From the NCBI GenBank assembly GCA_014804445.1, contig JAAUZU010000029.1, positions 1 to 64,000 on the forward strand: a stretch of DNA of 64,000 bases, given 5' to 3'. The DNA comes from Lachnospiraceae bacterium (GTDB lineage: Bacteria; Bacillota; Clostridia; Lachnospirales; Lachnospiraceae). Every line of letters starts with the position of its first letter. Within the stretch, counting starts at the first letter, position 1. The notes under the pieces were generated by a model. That model ran no database searches. It was given only the letters and a program-made list of their open reading frames with translations, and had not been told where the DNA came from. Both the position numbers and the translations under genes were made by a program. Positions 16,806-24,921 of this stretch are shown piece by piece.

Positions 16806-17582
16806 ATGACAGGTACAGTTTCTTTTGATTACAGGCGTATAGCGGAAGGTTATGCGAAGGACAGACCGTTTCTGCATGGACAGGTGATGGAGCGGCTGAC
16901 AAAAAAGATACAAAAGCGTTATAAAAACGGCCTTGACGTGGGGTGCGGTGCCGGTTTGTCTACAAAGGCACTGCGGCAGGTCTGTGACAGGGTGACGGGC
17001 GCGGATATATCGGCGGAGATGGTGCGGGCAGCGTCTGCCCTGTATACGGAACCGGAATATTCTTTTGTGCAGGCAGGCGCAGAGGAAATTATGGCTCCGC
17101 CTGATACTTACGATATTGTGACGGCGGCGGGCGTTATCAACTGGATTGATGAAAAAAGATTTCTTCCCCAAATGGCGAGTATCATGAAAGAGGGTGGAAT
17201 CCTGCTGATATATGATTTCTGGATATCGGGCAGGATGGAGGGGAAACCTGCTTTTACAGAGTGGTATGAAAAAGAATATTTAAAGGAATTTCCAAAACCG
17301 CCCCGAAAAGAGAGGGTATGGACAAAGGAGGACACAGAAGCCTTTCAGTTTGAACTGCTCTGTCAGGAAACGTATTCCATGGACTGTGAAATGTCGCTGG
17401 AGCAGTTTGTCCGTTTTATGCTGCTGCAGTCCAATGTGATAGCACAGGTAGAGGAGAAGGGAAAGGACATTGAGGCGGTGCGGCAGTATTTTGAAGAAAG
17501 CGCATGGCCGTATTTTGCGTCCGGTATAAAAGAAAAACTGATATTTGACGGATATAGCTGGTATCTGAGATTGCAAAACTAA
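16806..17582 (+). CDS. Class I SAM-dependent methyltransferase
   Basis: 258 residues. Motif I is LDVGCGAGLSTKALRQ (about residues 40-55), the SAM-binding loop; the acidic tip of strand 2 is GADIS, and strand 4 reads YDIVTAAGVINWID. No residues specific to one substrate type are recognised, so it could act on a small molecule, a lipid quinone or a protein. The upstream site is weak (GGAGAGG about 13 bases before the ATG). It lies between the Rpn gene and the GntR operon and ends in its own transcript region. Confidence 0.8.
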   Translation: MTGTVSFDYRRIAEGYAKDRPFLHGQVMERLTKKIQKRYKNGLDVGCGAGLSTKALRQVCDRVTGADISAEMVRAASALYTEPEYSFVQAGAEEIMAPPDTYDIVTAAGVINWIDEKRFLPQMASIMKEGGILLIYDFWISGRMEGKPAFTEWYEKEYLKEFPKPPRKERVWTKEDTEAFQFELLCQETYSMDCEMSLEQFVRFMLLQSNVIAQVEEKGKDIEAVRQYFEESAWPYFASGIKEKLIFDGYSWYLRLQN

Positions 17583-17598
17583 AACATAAAATTTTCGG

Positions 17599-17627
17599 TT
17601 GACAAGTGTAGCATTAGTGTATATACT
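17599..17627 (+). promoter_or_regulatory. Promoter of the GntR/ABC operon
   Basis: TTGACA (17599-17604), a 17-base spacer, then TATACT (17622-17627): near-consensus. The stretch gtatatactgagtatgtac around the -10 has partial dyad symmetry and may be the operator of the GntR protein. Confidence 0.78.
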
Positions 17628-17663
17628 GAGTATGTACAGTAGAGAAAGCGAGAGGAGTACGGA

Positions 17664-18032
17664 ATGAGAATTCAAATTTCCATGCAAAGTGAAATTCCTA
17701 CCTACGAGCAAATCAAAAGGCAGATTAAGGCGCAGATTCTTTCGGGAGAGTTATCTGCTGACGAGCCGCTTACCTCAATACGCCAGCTTGCACGTGATTT
17801 GCAGGTAAGCATCATTACGACGACCCGCGCATATGGGGACCTGGAAGCGGAAGGTTTGATTTATATGGTGCAGGGACGGGGATGCTTTGTCAAAGGCGAT
17901 GCGGAGATAGTGCGCCGGCAGTATCTGCATGCTATTGATGAAGCGCTGCAGACTGCAGCGGACAAGGGTAAGGCGGCAGGCCTGACTCTTGGTGAATTAC
18001 AAAACAAACTGGAGGAAAAGTTTCATGGGTAA
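17664..18032 (+). CDS. GntR family regulator, YtrA type
   Basis: 122 residues: an N-terminal winged helix-turn-helix (EIPTYEQIKRQIKAQILSGE, LTSIRQLARDLQVSIITTTR, then the wing LIYMVQGRGCFVKG) and only a short helical tail. That is the YtrA subfamily layout, which lacks a large effector domain. Such regulators usually repress the ABC transporter operon that they head. The stop overlaps the start of the ATPase gene by eight bases (ATGGGTAA), so the two are translationally coupled. It likely binds near the promoter at 17599. Confidence 0.88.
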   Translation: MRIQISMQSEIPTYEQIKRQIKAQILSGELSADEPLTSIRQLARDLQVSIITTTRAYGDLEAEGLIYMVQGRGCFVKGDAEIVRRQYLHAIDEALQTAADKGKAAGLTLGELQNKLEEKFHG

Positions 18033-18873
18033 TGCAATTGAAATTCATAACTTATGTAAGGAATATCGGGGATTTGCACTGAACAATATCAGTTTTAGCG
18101 TTCCGGAAGGCTTGTGCTGCGGCTTTGTGGGTCCGAACGGCGCAGGAAAGACCACGGTGCTGAAGGCAATGGTGGGCATGATATTGAGAAGCAGCGGTGA
18201 AATTTCTCTGCTCGGTAAACCCAATGATGACCTGAATGTGAAAGAAGATATTGGAATTATGTTTGACCAGCCGTATTTTCAAGAGAACTGGACGCCGCTC
18301 GATATTGAGAGGGGCATGAAACCCTTCTATCATAATTGGGATGGCGGTGAATACAGAAAATATTTATCACGATTTGAACTTGACACTAAGAAAAAATTTA
18401 AGGATTTTTCCAGAGGCATGAAGATGAAACTGGCAATGGCAGTCCATCTTTCTCATAATGCCAGGCTTCTTTTGCTCGATGAGCCGACCGGCGGGCTTGA
18501 TCCGGCATCCCGTGATGAATTCATTGATATTATGCGGGAATATCTGGTGCAAGAAGGAAGAACAATCCTGTTTTCCACCCACATTGTCAGCGATTTGGAG
18601 CATATAGCGGACTTGGTTGCCTACATCAGTCAGGGAAGTTTATTGTTTTGCGGTGAAAAAGAGGAACTGACTACATCGTACTGCATGGTGCGGGGAGGAA
18701 AATTGCCGGAAGAAAAAAGAAAATTTGCCATTGGGCTGCGTGAGTATGATAGTGGTTATGAATGTCTTATGGAACTTGCGCATATTGGCGGTCTGCCCTT
18801 GGACACCGTTACGGAACGTGCCACCATTGATGATGTGATAGTGCACATGGAAAGGAAGAAAAAATATGCTTAA
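18025..18873 (+). CDS. ABC transporter ATP-binding protein
   Basis: 282 residues from ATG 18025, after GGAGG; the ORF-track start 17989 lies inside the GntR gene. Walker A is GPNGAGKTTVLKAMVG, the signature is FSRGMKMKLAMAVHLSHNA (a degenerate LSGGQ), Walker B is LLLLDEPTGGLDP and the switch His is in FSTHIVS. It powers the ABC-2-type permease encoded next. With a YtrA-type regulator, such pairs are often induced by cell-wall-active peptides, but the substrate is unknown here. Confidence 0.9.
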   Translation: MGNAIEIHNLCKEYRGFALNNISFSVPEGLCCGFVGPNGAGKTTVLKAMVGMILRSSGEISLLGKPNDDLNVKEDIGIMFDQPYFQENWTPLDIERGMKPFYHNWDGGEYRKYLSRFELDTKKKFKDFSRGMKMKLAMAVHLSHNARLLLLDEPTGGLDPASRDEFIDIMREYLVQEGRTILFSTHIVSDLEHIADLVAYISQGSLLFCGEKEELTTSYCMVRGGKLPEEKRKFAIGLREYDSGYECLMELAHIGGLPLDTVTERATIDDVIVHMERKKKYA

Positions 18874-19528
18874 CATGATAAAAATGGATTGGTTTGCAAT
18901 CAAATATTATCAAAAGAGGGTTTTGGTAATCTGTATTCCTCTGTTTGCCATAGGGTATATTTCCCCGGTATTACTGATGCCTACGGCAGCGTTTTTGTTT
19001 TTCCTTTTTTCTCTCGATCCCTTTGCGGTGGAGGAAAAAGGCGATTTGAACAGACTCTATTTGACCCTGCCTGTAAAAAGAAATGATATTGTTGCCGGCA
19101 GATATGCGTTATCACTTATTATAGTGTTGTGCGGCATTTTGCTTGGGCTTGTATGCATGCCTCTTGCAAATCGTATTTCACTTTCAAAATGGTATCCCGA
19201 TTTAAAATGGATTTTGGCGCTCGCTGCGTTTAGCCTGCTTTTATATGCACTGATGAATCTCTTTATGTACCCGCTGCTTTTTAAGCTGGGTTATCAAAAA
19301 GGTAAGTTTTGGGGTATGTATGTGCCGCTTGGTGTATGTACCACGGCGTATGCCGTATTTTGGACATATACCCTGCTGCCGGGCAATGAAAAACTTGTTT
19401 TTAACATGCTTGTATATGCTTCGGAACATATGCTCTTGGTCAGCGGGGGAATGTTGGTTTTGGCAGCGGCACTTTTAATAGTTTCCTACCTGCTGTCTTT
19501 AAGAATATACTTAAAACGTGAATTTTGA
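18866..19528 (+). CDS. ABC-2 type permease
   Basis: 220 residues with six hydrophobic segments, starting MIKMDWFAIKYYQKR. It resembles the short ABC-2 permeases (PF13346 type) encoded after YtrA-like regulators. The start overlaps the ATPase stop by eight bases (ATGCTTAA). The loop SLDPFAVEEKGDLNRLYLTLPVKRNDIV after the second segment is typical of this subfamily. It forms the membrane half of the exporter; the substrate is unknown. Confidence 0.85.
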   Translation: MLNMIKMDWFAIKYYQKRVLVICIPLFAIGYISPVLLMPTAAFLFFLFSLDPFAVEEKGDLNRLYLTLPVKRNDIVAGRYALSLIIVLCGILLGLVCMPLANRISLSKWYPDLKWILALAAFSLLLYALMNLFMYPLLFKLGYQKGKFWGMYVPLGVCTTAYAVFWTYTLLPGNEKLVFNMLVYASEHMLLVSGGMLVLAAALLIVSYLLSLRIYLKREF

Positions 19529-19543
19529 AAAGCAAAATGCATG

Positions 19544-19567
19544 AGAGGCACCTTTTACAAAGTGCCT
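19544..19567. terminator. Hairpin between the permease and SASP genes
   Basis: GAGGCAC, a 10-base loop, then GTGCCTC, between two convergent genes. The T-tracts are poor on both sides, so its strength is uncertain. Confidence 0.45.
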
Positions 19568-19619
19568 CCCGATGCTTTTATTGATTATAGGATTTTCTAT
19601 CCTTCCGATTCAGGAATCC

Positions 19620-19820
19620 TTATTTCATGGATTCTTCCTGCTTCTTAATCATTCTACGAACCATCTCGCCACCGATAGAACCGGCTTCCTTAGAGGTCAG
19701 GTCACCATTGTAACCCTCCTTTAAGTTTACACCAAGCTCAGAAGCAACCTCGGTCTTAAAACGGTCAAGAGCTGCCTTAGCTTCAGGAACTTCTACTCTA
19801 TTAGTTTTGTTGCTTGCCAT
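19620..19820 (-). CDS. Alpha/beta-type small acid-soluble spore protein
   Basis: 66 residues with the family signature: EAKAALDRFKTEVASELG in the middle and YNGDLTSKEAGSIGGEMVRRMI toward the C-terminus; the GPR protease cuts within the TEVASELG region on germination. These proteins coat DNA in the dormant spore and protect it from UV and chemicals. The start is preceded by GGAGGTG. The gene shows that the host sporulates, or descends from sporulating ancestors. A sigma-G promoter is expected upstream but I could not assign one with confidence. Confidence 0.93.
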   Translation of the reverse strand: MASNKTNRVEVPEAKAALDRFKTEVASELGVNLKEGYNGDLTSKEAGSIGGEMVRRMIKKQEESMK

Positions 19821-20081
19821 TCTTTTTCACCTCCAAACACTTTTGATTTTTCACAAGAACTTTGCTTGCAATCTATCTTCAAGACAAGTGGATAATAACC
19901 ACTTATCCCGGAGATTGTTGCACAGCATTTTTCGTAAAAAAGATACTGTTTTCCGCATTAAGTGTGTTGTTATCACTTATCTTGATGTTAGTATTGGCAT
20001 AGAAATAAAAAATATTATGGTAAGTTTTTCAAGAATTTTTTGGGAGGCGGGCGTGAAGAGAAGCGAGAGAAGCGAGTGACG

Positions 20082-20215
20082 CCGGGAGAGGAGCTGTATG
20101 TCTGTGCAGACGCGCTCTCGCTCGGATAAAAACGCAGCGGTACTAGGCTCGAGAGAACCTCGCCAAGTGCCGGCGTTTTTAAACGGTCTGCACAGACATA
20201 CAGCTCCTCTCCCGG
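20082..20215. repeat. Nested palindromic repeat, copy D
   Basis: Perfect 30-bp outer arms (ccgggagaggagctgtatgt... and its complement), middle stem aaaaacgc/gcgttttt, and core agcggtactaggctcgagag...acctcgccaagtgcc. The outer flank gcgagtgacgccggg is shared with copy C (minus strand) and partly with E. Confidence 0.88.
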
Positions 20216-20361
20216 CTGCAAATCGCGAAATGCGCGCTTGCAAGCGGCAAAGGTATGATTCATGCCCGCAGGGATTTGGATGTAAGCGACAAAAGACCCG
20301 CTTACGCTATGCGGCGAGTTTACAACGCCGTCACGCCTGCGTTTTCAGTGGCGGTAATCAG

Positions 20362-20494
20362 CCCGTACAGCCATCTGTTCCCGAAGGAGCCCATTAAGAA
20401 ACGTCGGCACTTGGCGAGGTTTTTTCGAGCCTAGTACCGCTACGTTTCTTTCTGAGCGAGAGCGCGGCTCCTTGGGAACAGATGGCTGTACGGG
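20362..20494. repeat. Nested palindromic repeat, copy E
   Basis: Outer arms cccgtacagccatctgttccc / gggaacagatggctgtacggg are perfect, then (after one unpaired base) aaggagcc/ggctcctt. The middle stem is agaaacgt/acgtttct. The core has cacttggcgaggtttttt and cgagcctagtaccgc; in minus orientation it matches D almost base for base outside the stems. Confidence 0.87.
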
Positions 20495-20633
20495 CGTGGC
20501 TCACCGAACAAATATGACTTGCCGAATAGATGTAACCGCCGCTTCCCCAATACATTGATTTCTGCATGTCCCCGTGCTAAAATAGTATCCGTCACCACGC
20601 ACCTGCGTGTTGACAGAAAGGTCCGGATAGACA

Positions 20634-22019
20634 ATGGAAGATACGCAGAAAATACAATTATTTGAAAAAATACCCGTTCCGCAGGCTGTCATGAAGCTGG
20701 CGGTGCCGACGATTATCAGTTCGCTTGTTATGGTGATTTATAATCTTGCGGATACTTATTTTGTGGGAATCTTAAACGACTCCGTACAAAATGCGGCGGT
20801 AACGCTGGCGGCTCCGGTGCTTCTGGCGTTTAATGCGGTAAACAATCTGTTTGGAGTTGGTTCTTCCAGTATGATGAGCCGTGCGCTGGGAAGGAAGGAT
20901 TATGATACGGTGTATCGCAGCTCGGCGTTTGGGTTTTACTGTGCCCTTGTCAGCGGCATTTTATTTTCGCTTTTTTTCACGCTGTTTCAGGTGCCGCTTC
21001 TTAAGATGCTGGGGGCGGACAGCGGGACGGTGGCTGCTACGGGAGAATATCTGAAATGGACAGTCAGCTTCGGCGCGGCGCCGGCAATTTTAAATGTAGT
21101 GATGGCGTATATGGTGCGTGCGGAAGGTGCGTCGCTCCATGCCAGTCTCGGCACCATGAGCGGGTGCCTCTTAAATATTGTGCTTGATCCCATCTTTATT
21201 CTGCCGTGGGGGCTGAATATGGGCGCAGCGGGAGCGGGGCTTGCCACCTTTTTGTCTAACTGTGTGGCCTGCGTTTACTTTTTCGTATTGCTGTTTGTAA
21301 AGAAGGGACGTACCTATGTCTGCATAAATCCTTCTAAATTTTCTTTTCAAAAAGCAATTTTGCTTGGCGTCTGCGGCGTGGGGATTCCGGCGGCAATTCA
21401 GAATCTGCTGAATGTGACAGGCATGACCGTGCTGAATAATTTTACGGCGTCATACAGTGCGGATGCGGTGGCAGCAATGGGAATTGTACAAAAAGTAAAT
21501 ATGGTACCCATGAACATTGCCATGGGATTTTCACAGGGTATTATGCCGTTGGTCAGCTATAACTATGCAAGCGGCAACAGCAAGCGCATGAAACAGACGA
21601 TTTTCTTTGCCTTAAAGCTGATTATCGGATTTTTGACAGTTATGACGCTTACGTTTTATCTGGGAGCCGGCGGGCTTACCAGAATGTTTATGAAAAATGA
21701 AGTGATTGTGGCTTACGGCACAAAATTTTTGCGGGGATTGTGTCTGGCACTGCCGTTTTTGGCAATGGATTTCCTTGCCGTCGGCGTATTTCAGGCGTGC
21801 GGCATGGGAAAGAAGGCGCTTATTTTTGCCGTGCTCAGAAAAATTGTTCTGGAGATTCCGGCGATTTATCTGTTAAATTACTTTTTCCCGCTGTATGGAC
21901 TTGCCTATGCGCAGTTCTGTGCAGAGGTGGTGCTGGCGGCGGCAGCAGTGTTGGTGCTTTTGCGGCTGTTTCAGAAAATAAATGCCGCGGCGTCTGAGAA
22001 GGAAAATTGCGGCATGTAA
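20634..22019 (+). CDS. MATE family efflux transporter (second copy)
   Basis: 461 residues, about 12 membrane helices, and the MATE opening VPQAVMKLAVPTIISSLVMV followed by YNLADTYFVGIL. The second half begins GVGIPAAIQNLLNVTGMTVL. It uses an ion gradient to export cationic or hydrophobic compounds. It differs clearly from the copy at 6368, so it is not a recent duplicate. The upstream ribosome site is weak (AAAGG). The GH3 gene starts 27 bases after its stop, so the two may share a transcript, although no functional link is obvious. Confidence 0.9.
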   Translation: MEDTQKIQLFEKIPVPQAVMKLAVPTIISSLVMVIYNLADTYFVGILNDSVQNAAVTLAAPVLLAFNAVNNLFGVGSSSMMSRALGRKDYDTVYRSSAFGFYCALVSGILFSLFFTLFQVPLLKMLGADSGTVAATGEYLKWTVSFGAAPAILNVVMAYMVRAEGASLHASLGTMSGCLLNIVLDPIFILPWGLNMGAAGAGLATFLSNCVACVYFFVLLFVKKGRTYVCINPSKFSFQKAILLGVCGVGIPAAIQNLLNVTGMTVLNNFTASYSADAVAAMGIVQKVNMVPMNIAMGFSQGIMPLVSYNYASGNSKRMKQTIFFALKLIIGFLTVMTLTFYLGAGGLTRMFMKNEVIVAYGTKFLRGLCLALPFLAMDFLAVGVFQACGMGKKALIFAVLRKIVLEIPAIYLLNYFFPLYGLAYAQFCAEVVLAAAAVLVLLRLFQKINAAASEKENCGM

Positions 22020-22045
22020 GTGGAAAACACAGGAGGGTTCAGGTT

Positions 22046-24847
22046 ATGCAGGAAGAAAAAAGGAGAGGAGCGCTGCGGGAACTGGCGCCCTTTTGCAGAA
22101 AGGCAGCGGCGGAAGGCGCTGTGTTATTAAAAAATGAAGGCGGTATGCTGCCGATTACCAAAGAGGACAAGGTGGCTGTTTTCGGCAGAAGCCAGATAAA
22201 CTACTACAAGAGCGGAATCGGTTCCGGCGGTCTGGTAAATGTGGAATATACCACCAATTTGATTGATGGCTTCCGGCAGTATCCCTGGGTGCAGTTAAAT
22301 GAAAATCTGGCTGCAGTTTATGAAACATGGACGGCGGCGCATCCTGTCTGTATGGGAGGCGACTGGGCGACAGAGCCGTGGCATCAGGACGAGATGCCGC
22401 TTGACGAGGCATTGGTAAAAGAAGCGGCAGTTGTTTCTAATAAGGCAGTTATCGTGCTGGGAAGGACGGCAGGGGAGGAAAGGGACAATGCAGATGCAGC
22501 GGGAAGTTACAGGCTGGCGGAAGATGAAATTGCCATGATTTCCCTTGTGACAGAATATTTTACCAATGTGGCGGTCGTTTTTAATGTATCCAATATTATC
22601 GACATGTCATGGACAACGGCAGATTGGTGCCACGGGTCTGTCAAAGCGCTGCTCTATACGTGGCACGGCGGTATGGAGGGCGGCAATGCGGCGGCGGATG
22701 TGCTTGTGGGGGCAGTATCGCCGTCGGGACATCTGACGGACACGATTGCCCGCTCCATAGAGGATTATCCTGCCCATGCCAATTATGGAAGCGATATACG
22801 CAATTTTTATGAGGAAGATATCTATGTGGGCTACCGCTATTTTGAAACCTTTTGTCCTGAAAAAGTGCTGTATCCATTTGGATTCGGTTTATCCTACACA
22901 ACCTTTTCGTGGGAGCCGACGGAAGCAGTGGTGACGGGAAATGCGGCGGAAAGCTGCGCGGAGTTTCAGGTAAAGGTAGAAAACACGGGCGCATATGCGG
23001 GCAGAGAAGTGATTCAGGTATACGTGGAGGCACCGCAGGGGCTGCTGGGAAAAGCAAGCAGGGTGTTGGCGGCGTTTGCCAAGACGAAGCTGCTTGCCGC
23101 AGGAGAGTCACAGGTGCTGGATTTTCACATTCCGGTAAAAAGATTTGCGTCCTATGATGACGGCGGCGTGACGGGGAATAAGTCCTGCTTCGTGTTGGAG
23201 GCGGGGACTTACCGTTTTTTTGCGGGCGAGGACTGCCGCGGGACAAAAGAGGTTTTTGGAAAAGACGGCAAGGCGCCTTTCGCACCGGAGAAGCTGCTTA
23301 TTACGGAGCGTCTGCATGAAGCGGCAGCGCCGGTGAGAAGTTTTCGCAGGATGAAGCCTGCTCTGCAGAAAGACGGAACCTATGAAGTGACATATGAGGA
23401 TGTGCCTCTGCGTACCATTGATTTGGAAAAAAGAATACTGGAAAATCTGCCTGATGAACTGCCGGCTGCAGGAGAAAAAGAGATTTTGTTCGGCGATGTC
23501 CTTGCGGGCAGGGCTTCTCTAGAGGCGTTTACTGCACAGCTTTCGCTGGAGGAGCTTGCGGTTATCGTGCGGGGTGAGGGTATGTGCAATGCCAGAGTGA
23601 CGTCCGGGACGGCGGCAGCCTTCGGCGGGGTGAGCGACGAGTTGGCGGCAAGAGGAATCCCCGCGGGCTGTGCGGCAGACGGTCCTTCCGGCATCCGCAT
23701 GGATACGGGAGAAAAGGCAACGCAGCTCCCGGGCGGTACGCTGCTCGCATGCAGCTTTGACGAGGCGCTGGTAGAAGAATTGTTTTATCTGGAAGGTCAG
23801 GAGCTTTGCCTGAACGAGGTGGACACACTGCTTGGCCCCGGGATGAATATTCACAGACATCCTTTAAACGGCAGGAATTTTGAATATTTTTCAGAAGACC
23901 CCTATGTGACGGGCGCGATTGCGGCGGCATGTGAGCGCGGCATGGGAAGAGCCGGCGTGACGGGAACCATGAAGCATTTTGCCTGCAACAATCAGGAACA
24001 GTCCCGCCATGTTGTAGATGCCGCGGTATCGGAAAGGGCGCTTCGAGAGATTTATTTAAAGGGCTTTGAGATGGCAGTCAAGGAGGGCGGCGGCAGAGCG
24101 GTGATGACCACCTACAATCCCATGAACGGCTACCAGAATGCTACAAATTATGATTTAAATACCGTTATTTTAAGGGAAGAATGGGGCTATACAGGGCTGG
24201 TGATGACGGACTGGTGGGCAGGCTTAAACGACGTGGTAAACGGCGGCGAGGCAAACCTGCTGGATATGCGTTCCATGGTGCGCGCCCGGAATGACGTCTA
24301 TATGGTAGTGAACAATAACGGTGCGGCGATTAACGCAAGGGGCGACAACACGCTGCGCGCAGTGGAGGAAGGAAACCTGACAAAAGGAGAACTGCAGCGC
24401 TGTGCCATGAATATTTTGCGTTTTCTGCTTGCTTCTCCGGCGGCAAAACGGGAAGTCAGAGTAGAGCAGCCTGCAGAGATAAAACCGCTTGGGACAGCGG
24501 AAGCGGCAGAAAAAGCATCTGTGCGGAAGGTGGAGGCTGTGCCCGGACTGATAGACCTTACCGGAGAGCGGGCGGAAAAAGAAAAAGTATTGATAGAGGT
24601 GAAATATGACGGCTTGTACGGCATCAATGTGACAATTATGTCGGATAAAAGCGACAGGACGCAAATGCTCTGCAAGCTCTGCTTAAACGGCGGGAAAGCG
24701 GGCATGATACAGACAAACGGTACCAGAGGAAACCGATATATGCAACGGATATGCAAGGCAGTGCTGTCTAAGGGCTTGTATGAACTGTCGGTGGAACATA
24801 TCAAGCCCGGTATTAACCTGCTGTCCGTGCAGCTTGTGAAGTTATAA
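22046..24847 (+). CDS. GH3 beta-glucosidase with permuted domain order
   Basis: 933 residues from ATG 22046 (AGGAGGG upstream). It starts with the GH3 C-terminal (beta-sandwich) domain, FCRKAAAEGAVLLKNEGGMLPI at residues about 15-36, then a fibronectin III-like part (YPFGFGLSYTTF near residue 275), and only then the (beta/alpha)8 catalytic domain (about residues 480-830). The nucleophile Asp is in VMTDWWAG and the substrate loop is GPGMNIHRHPLNGRNFEYFSEDP. This reversed order is known from Ruminococcus beta-glucosidases. No signal peptide is visible, so it acts in the cytoplasm on imported beta-glucosides. A short beta-rich tail follows the catalytic part. Confidence 0.9.
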   Translation: MQEEKRRGALRELAPFCRKAAAEGAVLLKNEGGMLPITKEDKVAVFGRSQINYYKSGIGSGGLVNVEYTTNLIDGFRQYPWVQLNENLAAVYETWTAAHPVCMGGDWATEPWHQDEMPLDEALVKEAAVVSNKAVIVLGRTAGEERDNADAAGSYRLAEDEIAMISLVTEYFTNVAVVFNVSNIIDMSWTTADWCHGSVKALLYTWHGGMEGGNAAADVLVGAVSPSGHLTDTIARSIEDYPAHANYGSDIRNFYEEDIYVGYRYFETFCPEKVLYPFGFGLSYTTFSWEPTEAVVTGNAAESCAEFQVKVENTGAYAGREVIQVYVEAPQGLLGKASRVLAAFAKTKLLAAGESQVLDFHIPVKRFASYDDGGVTGNKSCFVLEAGTYRFFAGEDCRGTKEVFGKDGKAPFAPEKLLITERLHEAAAPVRSFRRMKPALQKDGTYEVTYEDVPLRTIDLEKRILENLPDELPAAGEKEILFGDVLAGRASLEAFTAQLSLEELAVIVRGEGMCNARVTSGTAAAFGGVSDELAARGIPAGCAADGPSGIRMDTGEKATQLPGGTLLACSFDEALVEELFYLEGQELCLNEVDTLLGPGMNIHRHPLNGRNFEYFSEDPYVTGAIAAACERGMGRAGVTGTMKHFACNNQEQSRHVVDAAVSERALREIYLKGFEMAVKEGGGRAVMTTYNPMNGYQNATNYDLNTVILREEWGYTGLVMTDWWAGLNDVVNGGEANLLDMRSMVRARNDVYMVVNNNGAAINARGDNTLRAVEEGNLTKGELQRCAMNILRFLLASPAAKREVRVEQPAEIKPLGTAEAAEKASVRKVEAVPGLIDLTGERAEKEKVLIEVKYDGLYGINVTIMSDKSDRTQMLCKLCLNGGKAGMIQTNGTRGNRYMQRICKAVLSKGLYELSVEHIKPGINLLSVQLVKL

Positions 24848-24852
24848 AATAT

Positions 24853-24888
24853 GGCAGGAAGACAGGCACAGAGGTGTGCCATGCCTGC
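24853..24888. terminator. Possible hairpin between convergent GH3 and symporter genes
   Basis: GGCACA-GAGG-TGTGCC inside a GGCAGG/GCCTGC outer pair. No T-run follows, so it is only a candidate. Confidence 0.35.
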
Positions 24889-24921
24889 AGGCTGGTGCAT
24901 TTCTGTGTAAAAGGACCGCGC

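Larger units (their letters stand above)
19821..20633. other. 813-base intergenic region with two palindromes
   Basis: This divergent gap between the SASP and MATE genes holds repeat copies D and E. The 146 bases between them contain an open stretch on the plus strand (about 20256-20434, ...MIHARRDLDVSDKRPAYAM...) that runs into copy E. It has no clear ribosome site and I do not call it a gene; it may be a remnant. No other feature was found. Confidence 0.6.

Noticed and set aside
20098-20397. 99-residue plus-strand frame across palindromes D and E
   Set aside because: It runs through repeat DNA and has no ribosome site; translation is repeat-derived.
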